NCBI GenBank assembly: GCA_949752745.1
Contig: OX457027.1
Span: 76,935,214 to 76,999,213 of the forward strand
DNA from: Protula sp. h YS-2021
Taxonomy: Eukaryota; Annelida; Polychaeta; Sabellida; Serpulidae
Direction of reading: 5' to 3'
DNA: 64,000 nucleotides
In this document: piece after piece, positions 12,717-24,700 of the stretch
Layout: every line of letters begins with the position of its first letter
Numbering within the stretch: the first letter of the stretch is position 1
The notes under the pieces: generated by a model
The model's input: only the letters and a program-made list of their open reading frames with translations
Databases searched by the model: none
What the model was told of the DNA's origin: nothing
Translations under genes and position numbers: made by a program

Positions 12717-13780
12717 AGGCCCCAACCCTTCGGATTAGGGCCGAAGGGTTTGGGGTGTCCGTCCGTCTGTCCGTCATCGCTTTTTTTTTACACGCCATAT
12801 CTCCGGTTCTCTTGGTCGTAGAGCATTGATAGTTAGCTTAAATCAAAGGTCTCGACCTGTAGATGTGCCTTTTGGTACTTTTGGTCAGATTCGGTCATCC
12901 GGAAGTGGTCAAATTGACCAAAATGGGCGATAATTGGCGTTTTAGGGAAATAAGCTTGTACACGCTATATGTTCGGTTCTTTTAGTAGTAGAACATTGAG
13001 AATAGGCTCAAATGAAAGGTCTCGACATGTAGATGTGCCTTTTGGTACTTCTGACCAGATTCGGTTATCCGGAAGTGATCAAAAATTGACTTTATAAATT
13101 TTTTCCTTGCCAGTTTTAAAAATGCTTCTTCTCCCAGAATTTTGATCGAAATGTCTTCAAATGTTGGATAAATGTTTATTAGGAAGGCCTCACTTGAAAA
13201 ATTGCTTTTTTGGCTATTCACCAAAATTGACTTGCCAATTTTGTACGATTGTAGTGTAGATAGTTTTCTCTTGAAAAATTACTGTTTTGGCCATGCGCGA
13301 AAAAACGGCCAAATCGGGGTTGAGGGCATTTATAATATTGGTTAGCCAATTTTCAAACTGCTTCTTCCACAATTTGGAACGGATTCCTTTATAATTTTGT
13401 ACGAATGTTCCCTAGATGTTTCTGTTTCGAAAAATACTATTTTTTGGTGATTCTCCAGAAATTGGCCAATTGGTGGCATCTTTTACCTTTTTATCCAAAA
13501 TGCGTTGCCTTCTGCAGTTTGATTGGATTTATTTAAAATTTTACTTTTCATGGGATGTTTTCTTTAAAAATTCTTTTTTGAATGTTTTAGAGATCAAGTT
13601 TTACAAAATGGTTCTTCTGCTTGTGATTTTAGTCAGATTGCGTTCATTTTAGGCGTAATCCAACGTTATTGCTCTTTGAAATTTACTTTTCTGAGATTAG
13701 GCAAATGCTGGCCTTCGAAAAATTTTCAGCGTCCAGTTTTTTAAATATAGCCACCACTTTTTCCGATCAAACAAACCTCT
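12717..13780 (+). mobile_element. Hairpin-headed repeat (superfamily H), plus orientation
   Basis: It begins with a hairpin (CCAACCCTTCGG paired with CCGAAGGGTTTGG), then GTCCGTCCGTCTGTCCGTC, then two ~185 bp tandem units. The units start near ACACGCCATATCTCCGGTTC and share GGTCTCGAC and GTAGATGTGCCTTTTGGTAC. The decayed continuation to about 13780 matches 59880-60240. Confidence 0.6.
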
Positions 13781-14505
13781 TGATACTTGATTCACTGGAT
13801 CTCGGCTGGTTACAGATTTAGTATGCTCAGACGATTTAAGACAGGGCAACGTATATATTTACAAAACTTTTTTTTTTTTTTTGTTTTACAAAACTTCTTT
13901 TTAAGTTTAAAAATATATGTTATGACGTTCTAATTCCAGTATACAATATGAAAGAATATAAAATAGTTACTTTTATTACAGCAAAGCTCGACAACGTATC
14001 TATTTTCTCAAAACCGTTTTTTTTTCGGAGGATAATTATTTGTCGGATTGATAAATAAATTGATATACGTTCTAACTTTCTTGGAAACGGACCAATGTCA
14101 CTGTGACATGAGATTTTTAAAGCTGTGTTTTGCCAAGCAGATTATCGTCGGTGGGCTAAAGTCATCACTTGTGAGGTGTCCGTCGTCCGTTATGTCTGTA
14201 AACAATTTTAAAGTGCTACTTCTCGCACATTTCTTGTCGGATTGTTTTGCAGTTTGACAGGAATGTTTCGCACAGCTTGCATTCATTTTTTTTTGCATCT
14301 TGCCAAAATATTGGCCAAATTTGGACAAACATAAAAAATGCTACGCTTCCTATAATTTCTGAATTAAAATTAAAATTTTACATAAATATTCCTGTCAGTC
14401 TCCTGCATCAGGCCAGCATGGCGATTTGACAAAAATCGGCCTAAATATTACCCACAGTGTTGCCCAAAACGGTCAAATTACAGAAAAAATACAGTGCACT
14501 CCAAC
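13781..14505. other. AT-rich stretch with decayed repeats
   Basis: Fragments resemble the 13290-13740 body (AAATTGGCCAA-like motifs). No gene. Confidence 0.35.
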
Positions 14506-14529
14506 TTGATGCTTCGACACCAGTCGTGT

Positions 14530-14770
14530 GGTGTGGACACCGTCTTGGCCAAGTCGGTCGCGGTTGGACTGATCATCATGGGTTCGTGAGTTGAAGGCCC
14601 GCTCTAGCGACCTTATTATTTTCTCCCTTCATTGGCTTTACAGACCATATCTGTAGTTCTGCCTGCCACAGAAGCGTTGCTTCTTGAGAATCACGAGGTC
14701 GTGCGTTCAAGCCCACAAGAAAAGAGGCATTCTTGGATGGTTTGCTGTCAATCGCACCGCTATAAATATA
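14530..14770 (+). mobile_element. Possible tRNA-derived SINE fragments
   Basis: TTGGCCAAGTCGGTCGCGG resembles a Pol III A box and is followed by GGGTTCGTGAGTTGAAGGCC. A second B-box-like string, GAGGTCGTGCGTTCAAGCCC, lies at about 14695-14715. Their spacing and partial matches suggest a tRNA-related SINE in two pieces, but no complete structure or flanking duplication is visible. Confidence 0.35.
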
Positions 14771-15183
14771 GCATTTAAGCTGACAAGCATTAGCTTTTCT
14801 TTCATTTCAGTACTCTTGTTATTTATTTAATTTCTTTATGTTACTTCCCTAAGTGGCGTTTTTAAAACTGACAACAGAACTAAGACGGCATCAAAGGTTA
14901 TGACTGTAACCTTTTACAGACGTCACTGAGCCAATCAGCAGAGATGTATTTTTAGACATCTCTTAACCAATCAACTGTGATGTATTTATATATGGCGCTG
15001 AACCAGTCAGCAATGATGTATTTCATGGGAGAATGGTGTAATAGGCAGCAGTAATGACGCAACTGTATCTCTCTTTCTTCTGTAGCAGAGAGGTGATAAT
15101 TTTGGAACCCTAACTGCTGTGTAAAAAGTAGCTGAACAGAAAAAAAAACAAAACGAATTTTATATTTAAAGAAAGGACTTCTA

Positions 15184-15691
15184 ACTAGAACCTCATTTCG
15201 CTAGCGAAATTTTAAACACTTGACAAAAGGTCAAACGGAAAAATACTTCCTTCAATGGGTTATTTCTTGAATAATATATTGCAAACAACACAGCTTGAAT
15301 ACATCTTATAAGCTGAGTAGTGTTTGGTTTTTGTTGACTTAAGGTTTTATTGACTGATCAGGCATACGCCGTGTGATTTGTTTACGCATTGAGAGCTCGC
15401 ACAAAGCTGAGCAACTGTGGCAACTGTGGCTCCGCATTTCTTGCGAAAAATACACTCTTTTCACATGGCGTTTTAAACAAGAAAACGAAATCGAAGGCGA
15501 AAAGAAAAAGTGACATGCACACGTTCAGATCAAGCTCTTCACAAGTCCCAAGCTTCATGGTCCTAGGGCCCATAGTGGCAGAGAAGAAGACACAAAAAAT
15601 CGGAAAACTGTCAAGAAGAAAAAAAAAGGACGAACGGCTGCTCGCACAAATTCATAGAACCCTTGCGAGCTAACAGCTTGTCAAGTGTTAA
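15184..15691 (+). mobile_element. MITE family M, copy 1
   Basis: A ~508 bp copy of a family with five members in this window. It starts ACTAGAACCTCATTTCGCTA, soon has TTAAACACTTGACAAAA, and ends GCTTGTCAAGTGTTAA, giving short terminal inverted repeats around CACTTGACAA next to TTAA. Non-coding. Confidence 0.8.
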
Positions 15692-15741
15692 TGATCATTT
15701 GTCGCCACTCTAGTGGTGATCACTGAAATGGGCTGAAATTG

Positions 15742-16472
15742 CTATAGCTCGGTACTCTCCACAGATATTTCAGGCACTTCCTGAACAACGCAGTTCACGT
15801 ACATCATTATATTGTCGCTCGATCGCGATACATTAATCGTTTTCTTCCAGGAAGTGACGTTCTCGTACAACTCGTCCGTTTCAATTTCGTTTCTATCGTT
15901 GCTACCGTAAGCCACGTGTTCGTTGTGGTATAGGGCAGTATCCGCAATAGCCGCGCCGCTGTCTACTGCACTTTGGCCCAGTTTTGATTTCCTCACAACA
16001 TTTGGGCTACTTTGTACAGCTGATTCATTGAGTGACTCACGAGGCGTCACATTGGAATACTGAGCCTTCTTCCTAGGTTTGGGTATCGGGCTGTCTTTTG
16101 GATTTCCCGCTTGACGAGTGTTGTGACAGTGGACAGTCTGGGGTTTCGGCTTCTGGGCGACGGACGCTTTATTGTGTCGAGCGTTGGCAATTGCAGCGTT
16201 TCTGTTGACGCCAGAGGTCGCTTTGTCTATGACGTCCTCGTAGACATCATCGTCTGTGATCGTTGCTGGGATCTCCTCAGGTAGCAGCTCCAAGTAGTAA
16301 TCCTCTTGGATTCCCTCCACTGAATTATGCGACTTGATCTGAATGTTGGTTCGGGTGTTGACCTCTATCTGCGTTGGTGCTGGTGATAACGCAGGTCTTG
16401 GTATCACAAACGGCGCTTCTTGTTGTCTTTTTGGCTTTTGGCCAGAGTTCTGTGTTGATTTTGGAACTTCAC
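15742..16472 (-). CDS. Receptor-like gene: cytoplasmic tail exon and stop
   Basis: Acceptor CTTTTTCTCTGAAGCAG at 16473 joins phase 1 to give GEVPKSTQNSGQKPKRQQ and 243 codons to the TAG stop. The exon holds all tail tyrosine motifs except YAEI. Low complexity and many predicted phosphosites suggest an unstructured signalling tail. Confidence 0.75.
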
Positions 16473-19226
16473 CTGCTTCAGAGAAAAAGCGAGAGATAAA
16501 AACATGATTTGTATTGGCCAGAACGGATACTTAACGCTGTCGCAAAGACATACAATAGTGAAATAAAACAATGAATCTGTGAGAGACTGAAAAAATACCA
16601 ACATGCGCCGTCGGTTTCGATGCACTGGGATTGCAGCACTAACATAAACTCAGTTCTTACTTCTCGGGCGGAAAAAAACGGCGTTCTGAGGCAAGATTCG
16701 TTTTTGTGTGGATGTTGTCTGTTATAATATGGAAATACTAGTACCAAGTAATTAAAAATAAAAAAAAAAGCAAAAAGGTCGAAACTAATCTCGAAGTCGC
16801 TCTTTCTCTAACCGTTTTCGAGATAATGGCCCATTTCCAGTTTTTGACATTGACCACAGCCGAGGATGTCATGTTTTCTCTAAGGTCATGGTTAAAAGAA
16901 TTGCGGATTTTACGGCGTCTAATCACCCTCTATCAGTGAGCCAAATTTCATCACTCTTTAGCAATTAGGAAAAACCAAAACTCTGCCAACTTAAAACTTG
17001 CACACGCATGCTGTGATTGTGATGGCTTTCATTGAGAGTTGATATCATCCCAGTTTAAACTACTGCTCTTAGCCGGGGGCGGCGGATATAGAAACGCCTC
17101 GTGTCTGTCCGTCCGTCTGCATCCTCTTTTTCCATGCTGTATCTTTGTAACTATTCCTCAGAGATTAATAAAACCCTACAGATAGAACGTATATAACGTG
17201 TAGTTATGCAACGTCAGGTTATTTTTCGATTTCTTAAAAAATGTAATTTTGGCGATTTTTCACAATTTAGAATTTGTTGTATTTCAAACAAATTTGTCCA
17301 GGCTGTGTCCTTGTTACTATTCATCGTAGACCAATAAAACCCCACAGGTAGAAAGTACATAACGTGTAGTTGTGCACCGTCAGATTGTATTTCGATTTCG
17401 TAAAAATGTAATTTTGGCGATTTTTCACAATTTAGACTTTTTGTTTACTATACCTTAAGGGAAGAAAATATATGACGTTGTATTATTTAAAATAAGAATT
17501 CTGGAGCAAATAGGAAACCAGATAATTTTTTGGTAGGCTATTCCGGAATAGACTACCGATAATTCAAATGTCACAGAAATCAATAATACTCATTTTTCTG
17601 ATACCAAAACGTGAAAATAAGTTAAACAATGTAAATTCTTGTCTTTTGGCGAAATGTTAAACACTTGACAAAAATTAAAACGCAAAAATACTTCCTTCAA
17701 TGGGTTATTTTGTGAATAATATATTGCAAACAACACAGCTTGAATACGTCTTTTTAGCCGAGTAGTGTTTGGTTTTTGTCGACTTCAGGTTTTATTGACT
17801 GATCAGGAATACGCCGTGTGATCTGTTAACGCATTGAGAGCTCGCACAAAGCGGAGCAACTGTGTGTTCTGTTGTGTGCGTTAAATGCTCCGCATTTACT
17901 TGCAAAAAATACACTCTTTTCAAATGTCGTTTTAACTAAGAAAACGAAATGGAAGACGAAAATAAAAAGTGACATGCACACGATCAGGCTCTTCATAAGT
18001 CCCAAGTTTTATGGTCCTAGGGCCCATAGTGTCAGAGAAGACACAAAAAATCGAAAAACTGTCAAGAAGAAAAAAGAACGAACGGCTGCTCGCACAAATT
18101 CAAAAAGTCCTTGCAAGCCAAAGGCTTGTCAAGTGTTAAAAATGCAATTTCTGTGACATTTGAATTATCGGTCGTCTATTCCGGAATAGCCTACCAAAAA
18201 CTATCTGGTTTCTTATTTGCTTCAGAATTCTTATTTTAAATAATACGGTGTTGTATATAGTTTAGATGAGCGCGGCGGGGGGGGGGGATGTGCAATCTAC
18301 GATTGTCTTGTTTGATTGAAAAATTAAGCGAATTTAAAAAAAAAATACAGAAGGATCAACTAGACATACTGAAGTTTATCATATCCAAATTTCATCTTTC
18401 TAGCCCTAACGGCCTCTGACTAGTTCCACAGACAAACTAAACAAAACGGAAAAAATATGCCAAAACTTCGGTTAAAATTTTCGTACAAATTCAATACACT
18501 AGGGGATTTTGGCAAATCCCAAGTGTGACTAATCATAAGTAGATAGAGAACGATAAGATTGAAGGGTTTACAGTGTTGCAAGCCCAGGGGTAGATGCACA
18601 ATTAAGTGAGTATCCCGCCTGATCAGAAAATGCACCGAATTATGTACAGTCGAAACCGGTTAATCGAATAGCAAATTTTTCAAAGAAAGTTAGACATCAC
18701 CCCTTCACTCAACCCTGATCCCAAAACTTGTCGGACCATAATCACAATAATAATGCTTATTAAAAAACACTTAACCTTTAATTTCTGCATAACCATCGTC
18801 GAGACCATATTTTCCAATATCGACCACCGAATACGGCCCTTGAAAACTTCCATGGCGTGAAGAATCTTTCCTTGCCAGTCGCTGCTCCTCGATTGGGAGA
18901 GAAAGTGCGCCGGCGCTGCCTTGCTTGCGCCTGACGCAGCGCCTGTACAAACAGACACTAACAGCCGCCGTAGCTAGGCCAATGAAAAACGCGCCCAAAA
19001 CAACGCCTGTGATAATCAAGGGAAATTCGTCGCTGGCATCGCTGACTGCACCAGAGCTGGTGCTGATTACCCTTGTGACGTCATCAGTCTTTGTCGTTCT
19101 TTGATTGGTTGTTGGCGCTGTTGTTGTGGTGACTGCCTGGGTTGTTCGTTGATCTGTTGTGAATTTTGTGGTGTCTGTTCCTGTTGCCATAGTGCTTTTA
19201 TTCCCTTCGATCGAGTAACCACGCAA
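15742..19226 (-). CDS. Single-pass membrane receptor-like protein, C-terminal part (two 3' exons)
   Basis: Two minus-strand exons join in phase: about 19226-18776 and 16472-15742, stop TAG at 15744-15742. The product has a Thr-rich, mucin-like stalk, one membrane helix (FPLIITGVVLGAFFIGLATA, extending to about VSVCLY), a basic stop-transfer signal (YRRCVRRK) and a cytoplasmic tail of about 300 residues. The tail carries tyrosine motifs YAEI, YYLEL, YEDV, YSNV, YHNE, YENV and YVNC, and the proline motif PIPKPRKK. YxN sites are the known Grb2-type SH2 consensus and PxxPxR/K is an SH3 ligand class, so a signalling or adhesion receptor is inferred. No extracellular domain or signal peptide was found, so the gene is 5'-incomplete as read. 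I do not recognise the family. Confidence 0.7.
17464..18262. mobile_element. Fold-back element with ~110 bp arms, carrying a MITE
   Basis: The arms at about 17470-17586 and 18145-18262 are inverted copies (shared blocks AAATAAGAATTCT, AAACCAGATA, TAGGCTATTCCGGAATAG, AATTCAAATGTCACAGAAAT). Its interior is occupied by MITE M copy 2. Confidence 0.85.
17649..18139 (+). mobile_element. MITE family M, copy 2 (nested)
   Basis: Same family as 15184-15691, here starting at GCGAAATGTTAAACACTTGA and ending GCTTGTCAAGTGTTAA. It lacks the outer ACTAGAACC end seen in other copies. Confidence 0.8.
18776..19226 (-). CDS. Receptor-like gene: stalk and transmembrane exon
   Basis: The donor is AAAG/GTTAAG at 18775 (phase 1). 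The exon encodes the Thr/Gln-rich stalk, the membrane helix and the first tail segment ending in DDGYAEIK. The frame stays open upstream to 19307. The true acceptor is uncertain (TTTTTTCATGCAAAG or a site nearer the ATGGCAACAG), so the right boundary is approximate. Confidence 0.65.
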
Positions 19227-19307
19227 CAGTAAAAGTGCGATGTTCTTTGCATGAAAAAATAGAGATTTAATCCGAAATCTAAGATTTGTTGAAGTTCGTG
19301 TTTCACT

Positions 19308-20058
19308 CTACTGAATTTTTTTTGTACACTTGACAGTTGTTGATTTAAAAATAACTTTTATCGCTCACAGACAAATCGATTCAGTAGAGGCTTGAACTGT
19401 TGCATACTTCGTCTCAATTTCTCTTTATATAACATATATTATTATGTTCCATACTGTACAGTATGACGAGGACAAACTTATCACGTTCCTGCCGTGTACT
19501 GTGACAAAAAAATGTTGGGATTTTTATCCACAAGCAAATAGGCGTTCTACGCGCACAGTGTAGACATTTTGTACTGAGCATTTAAACTCTGTCGCTTCAT
19601 TTTATGACCTTCATGAGAAATGCTTCCTGGTTGCACTTTAGAGCACTAAGAAGTTTGGGGATTGTAAAGCGCAAAAAAAGAAGAAAGTTTTGTAGTATCT
19701 GGTTAATAGAATGGTTACAAGGGCGAAATGCTCACAGATAGCGTGGGCCTGTTGGTCAGTGACAAGCATGTTGACAAACAAGGCCGCGTAAACAGTAAAT
19801 AGAGCCGAGTGCGGGATAGCTCATAATTTTTGGTCAGGGTTTTACACTACAGATATTTTACATTGCTCGTGCAGATATGAGACACGAAAAGAAAGTAATT
19901 TGTGGGTCGTTCATGGGGCCGGGGTAGCACCCACTTTTTGGTGTATGGGAGGGGGGGGGGCGAGGGGGAGCCACTTCTTGACAAAATGGCGAGGACGTAT
20001 GCAAGAAACATCAAAATACGGGCCCTGTTTCTCCCGTGTAATCAGTAAATGAACATAT
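19308..20058. other. Intergenic or upstream region of the receptor-like gene
   Basis: No cysteine-rich or other extracellular-domain exon was recognised on the minus strand. A G-run sits near 19950. Confidence 0.35.
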
Positions 20059-20577
20059 TTAACGCTTGACAAGCCTTTGGATTGCAAGAGTTGTATGAAT
20101 TTTGCGAGCAGCCGTTCGTCCTTTTTTCTTCTTCTTGACACTTTCCGATTTTTTGTGTCTTCTTCTTCTCTGACACTATGAGCAGCAGGACCATGAAACT
20201 TGGGACTTATGAAGAGCTTGATCTGAACGTGTGCATGTCACTTTTTATTTTCGTCTTCAATTTCGTTTTCTTTGTTAAAATGCCATGTGAAAAGAGTGTA
20301 TTTTTGCAAGTAAATGCGGAGCATTTAACGTACATCACAGAACACAGTTTCTGAGCTTTGTGCGAGCTCTACCTGCATAAATAGATAACACAGCGTATGC
20401 CTGCTCAGTCAATAAAACCTTAAGCCAACAAAAACCAAACACTACTCGGCTTATAAGACGTATTCAAGCTGTGTTGTTTGCAATATATTATTCAAGAAAT
20501 AACCCATTGAAGGAAGTATTTTTGCATTTAATTTTTGTCAAGTGTTTAACATTTCGCTAGCGAAATAAGGTTCTAGT
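20059..20577 (-). mobile_element. MITE family M, copy 3
   Basis: Minus-orientation copy, bounded by TTAACGCTTGACAAGCC at the left and CGCTAGCGAAATAAGGTTCT at the right. A TATAA sequence lies next to the right end. Confidence 0.8.
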
Positions 20578-21387
20578 TTATAACGACTTGCGGGCGTTGC
20601 TGATGCAAGGATTTTTCAGACAATGCTAATGTAATGAAACAATGTTATTCTTCATTGGTGTAAACCAGGGACAAGTGCACACTCTACAGATGTTAAGAAA
20701 TTATCATTCCCTCGAGTGGTCGTTATAAATTTCCGATATGTCTCTTTGTATAGTGCGTTACCTCGTGGCGTGTTTGGTACAAAAATGAACGAAGGCTAGC
20801 CCCTTCGGAGAGAGAACTCTTCGGGAAAATCCCCCTTATTTTGGCAGTGGCGGACAAAACTCCTTCATACTTTATCTCACATGAATAATATTTCTTCGCT
20901 TCGGCCATACCCCAATAAAGAATTGTAGTGTACCGGCGATGTGTGTGCACCTGGAACAAGGGGGTACGTTGCTAGGCAAATGTCAATAACCTCGCTCCAG
21001 GACCGTTTTCGTCTTGTCTTTGTCATTTTACCTTTCTCGTAATTGGGCATTATCTTTCTTCCTGTACGTTATCTGTAACTAACTAATTTGGTGTTTATGT
21101 TGATAGTGGGAACATGTATAAGCGAGGATTGTTGCATCTGTGTCCCTCACGTGTAATTGCGGTTTACCTTCTTCAGGCGCCATGCTTTTATTTACATTCA
21201 TGTTTGGATTGAGGGATTATTATGCAGTTGTAGCTTGAAAATTGCTGAAACATGTTTAAAACGTTTACTCATCCTAGAGGGATCCTCTCCGCACTGTCAA
21301 GGGGATTTTCTCCGCCTGTGTCAAAATGAAGGGGGATTTTATCTGAAGGGATTTCTCTCTGAAGGGATGAACGTCAGGAATTCATAA
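20578..21387. other. Region upstream of RECQL4 with an inverted repeat remnant
   Basis: 20795-20880 and 21290-21372 are imperfect inverted copies (GGGGGATTTT, TCTCTCTGAAGGG-type blocks). The RECQL4 promoter and a non-coding first exon should lie here or slightly right, but I cannot place them. Confidence 0.35.
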
Positions 21388-21578
21388 AATGTGGCGTTCC
21401 TAAAATGAAGCAGCCTTCTTTCTTCAGGTGGCGTTCATAACATAAGGCAGCCTTTTTCCTTTTGGTGGCGTTCATAAAATGAAAAAAGCTTTCTTTCCTC
21501 TGGTGGCGTTCGTAAAATGAAAAAGCTTTCTTTCTGCTGGTGGCGTTCGTAAAATCAGGCAACCTTCTTTCCCGTTGG
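21388..21578. repeat. Minisatellite (~37 bp x 5) just upstream of RECQL4
   Basis: Five units each begin GTGGCGTTC(A/G)TAAAAT and end in a pyrimidine-rich TTTCTTTC segment. The array stops about 100 bp before the acceptor of the first coding exon. Confidence 0.85.
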
Positions 21579-21680
21579 AAAATTTGGCCGTTTTGCTTTT
21601 GAACTGTAACTAACTCTCTCACTCACCATATAATAAACTAAGGAATAAGTAAACAGTTCCAGTCATTTTTTTTTTTTCAG

Positions 21681-21798
21681 GTTCTAGAAGAGAAGGCAGG
21701 GAAATTATGACGACATGGAAGAATTGAGCGCAATTAAGAAACAGTTGAAAGTGTGGGAAGGAGTATTCCTGAAGGAGAATGGGAGAAAACCGGGAAAG
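21681..21798 (+). CDS. RECQL4: RECQL4 exon 1 (first coding), with 5' UTR part
   Basis: A T-rich acceptor ends at 21680, so a non-coding exon lies upstream. Coding starts at ATG 21715 (G at -3, G at +4) and reads [20 protein letters not shown] onward to GRKPGK, the conserved RECQL4/Sld2 start. Donor AAAG/GTATGA. An earlier ATG at 21707 opens a 6-codon uORF that overlaps this start. Confidence 0.9.
21707..21727 (+). promoter_or_regulatory. Short uORF overlapping the RECQL4 start codon
   Basis: ATG ACG ACA TGG AAG AAT TGA: six codons, +1 relative to the main frame, spanning the main ATG at 21715. With A at -3, it could reduce main-start use or feed it by leaky scanning or reinitiation. Confidence 0.55.
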
Positions 21799-24700
21799 GT
21801 ATGAAGGTTCTCGGTGCAAACGCCCGGTAGTGGTGAAGAGGATTTTGTGGGAAAGGCTCTTTATGAGCCAGAAAAATTCCTCAAACAAAGTGTCTGAAGC
21901 AAGAGAATTTAAATATAAAGGCAAGTTGAAAAAAAAATACCATAAAGTTTATAAAATTGGCTTTGATTTTTACACAGGTATTAGACAAAATGAGAAGTGC
22001 CTATTCGGAGTGTCTTTGAGAGTACTCTCCACTGCTTCCTGAAAACGCTTCCGTTCATTATTTTATATGTGAGTCCTTTCATATTTTGTGTATTACAGGA
22101 AGATATAGCAAATGCACCCACCGATATTAAAGGTTTGTACGTGAACAATTTTATTCTTATTGTTATAGAATAGTCGTCATCTCTTAGTTGTGGAGTGCAT
22201 TTGATGAAGTGTCGACTGCCTTTTTGTTAAGGCACTTTCTGTTAAGGCACTTTCCCACCGACAAAGTTTGTTCATGCCGAATTAGTGAAGAACTGAAAAA
22301 AAATAAAGACCAAGAGGACAAAAAATGAGTAAATTTACGAGAGAAGTGGTGCAGAATTGTGAAAGGTCGAGGAGGTTCTATTCAAAGTGCTTCGCTATCC
22401 CTGATTTCAAATTGACTGTTAGAGACTAATTAATGCTTAGTTAGTGCGAGGTATGTGACATAATTATATACAAAGCTTTACAATGAGAGTTTCGATTTTT
22501 GTTCCGCGTGTTTTTCTTAATAAAGGAACTGTTTTTTCACAAATTTGTGCATGTTTTTTTACAAGAGGAACTGATTTCTCCACCAATTTTTAATTATTAA
22601 GGGTGCCCCCTTCCCTCTTTACCCCCTCTCCCCAAAGAAAAGTTAAGTGGGCGGTATCTTTAAATACTGCAATTTGGCGAACTGACCTGGATTTATGAAT
22701 GATCACCCTGTGCCTGCTGCCGATAGCCATTTCTGTGCATGGTACGGGTTTTTGTTGTGTATGCGATATATTTACAGTGTCACTTTGACATCAAGCGTAA
22801 ATGACACACTACAATTTTCCACTTGAAATCAACTTGTTTAATCTGATTTCAGTTGAGTACACCGCGTTAGTAAACTTATCACTGTGCCGTCTTTGCACAA
22901 CCGATGATTACTTGTCGGTATTTTTCTCTGGTGATTCTTGTTGTCTGTTTATATTGTTTGGTTTATTTCAGTTTTATTTTATTTTGATTTTTTTTGTCTT
23001 TTCAGGTTTTTATAGGAATTATTACAGTTTAAAGAGGAGCCTGAGCGAACAGACAGAAGAAAGCAAAAAAGAGGTAGGACGAATAAAAAAAATATAAAAA
23101 CGTTTGCATTTACAAATTCGTAAATCCGGGTCGAAAAATAAATAATGGTAATAATAATAATTTCTAAAATTCTCATTGCTTTTGTAGAATATTCAGAATG
23201 GCAGTGATGCTGATCCCAGTGCTAACCAAAACAACGGGGCGGTTGCTAGGGCATCTGCGGACGTGTGGGGAGCTCACTTGAACAAGCGCAAGACGTCCGT
23301 GGTAGCGGAGCAGGAAGCGAGGCAGAAGGCCGAGGAGGGAGCGTCGTTCATGAAGAACCTGGGCAAAAAGCTGCTGGAAAATGCTAGTCACTCGTCTAGT
23401 CAATCTAGTCAGGTGTGAATCGTTTGACCCTTGAACTTTTTTTCCTAATTATGGTGAATAACTTTGTGTTGTGGAATTACTGTAATGGCAGTGCGTAACT
23501 GGCAGAGGAGTTTTGGGAGGGGGGAGGGGGGAGGGGGCGTATCAGCTCAGTGTCTGATGTCGATGGCTCCGATAGGGCTGAGAAAAAACGAAAAGGGAGA
23601 CGCGTTACGGGGCTAAGGCGTAAATTACCGAGCCAAGACCCACTGTATCATGGAGTTTGAAAATGGATTTTTGTGCACAGAGTGTTGATTTCTTTTTTAG
23701 CTGGGCGCAAGGAACAGCTGGGGGATCAAGAGAACGCCTAATTTCTCGGCGAACGGCGGCCAGAAGGCCTCGTCTTTCTCGCACAAACATCGAAACCCTT
23801 CAAGTGTTTCCAATCTTAAACTGTCGCCAGGCAGTCATACCAGTGATGACGAAGACAACATTGAAGTGACGTCATCAGTTTTTGCGCTAGGTCTGAAAAT
23901 AGCAAAGAAAAAGAAAGCCAATGAATCACTCTCATTTCAAGCTCCCGAGGACAATTTCAACAGCTTTGTTTCTCAGATTCAAAGACGCAAATCTGAAGCA
24001 GCAAAATTACAGAATAAATACCGCAATGTGTCACTGGATGCCATGGAAACGGGGACGTCAGACGAGGGTCAAGGTCTCGGCTTCCACGGTATCATATCAC
24101 AGGAGCACAATGCCATGTCAAGTTTTGATGACGCAAAGCACACGGCACCGTTGCGTCACACGAAGTGCACTACGTCACCGCAGAATACGTCACGTGACGC
24201 TGAGTGCTCTAGGAAATTCCCTGTCGTTCATTGTGAGTTGTCCGAGCCTCCTTTTCCAATTAGCCAGAATACCGCGGTCCCCGTTCCTATTCCAAGCCGA
24301 GATCCAGGGGACAGTAAAGGCTGGTCCCCAGGCGAAAAGCAGTCACGTGACACTGACACTAAGGCAGATCTCAAATCGGAATCAATTCAAAGGAGCAACG
24401 GAGATGTGGCATGTGTAAACAAGAAGAAAATTTCACCAGAGCGGAAATTTAAAGAAGTATCGAAATTCACACAGCTAAAGGCTGACATATCTTACTCGCA
24501 AATAAAGCCAGATAATGCGCCCACAACGCGGATAGCGCACAGTAGGAAAAGAAAAGCGAGTGACAGTCAGAGCCGAGAAAGCGGCGCCAGGCTGAGAAAT
24601 GTGCGGGCGAAACTGGAGCGAAATAGCGGCGATTCGCAGCACGAGGACTCGGACAGCATGTTCATCGATGTTGGCTGGCGGCCAAGCAGTGTGAGTAGCC

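Larger units (their letters stand above)
17070..18315 (+). mobile_element. Hairpin-headed repeat (superfamily H) split by a nested fold-back and MITE
   Basis: It starts with AGCCGGGGGCGGCGGATATA, then GTCTGTCCGTCCGTCTG and two ~190 bp tandem units (each with AACGTGTAGTT and GTAATTTTGGCGATTTTTCA). It resumes after the insertion with GCGCGGCGGGGG, ending near ACGATTGTCTTGTTTGATTG. A related uninterrupted copy is at 52618-52900. Confidence 0.75.

Noticed and set aside
15389..15673. Similar ~80-95 codon frames in MITE copies (15389, 17872, 48939)
   Set aside because: Copies of one non-coding MITE; the frames differ by indels and show no conserved start or domain.
23921..24418. 165-codon frame overlapping RECQL4 exon 5
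   Set aside because: Shadow frame of the long linker exon; no homology recognised.
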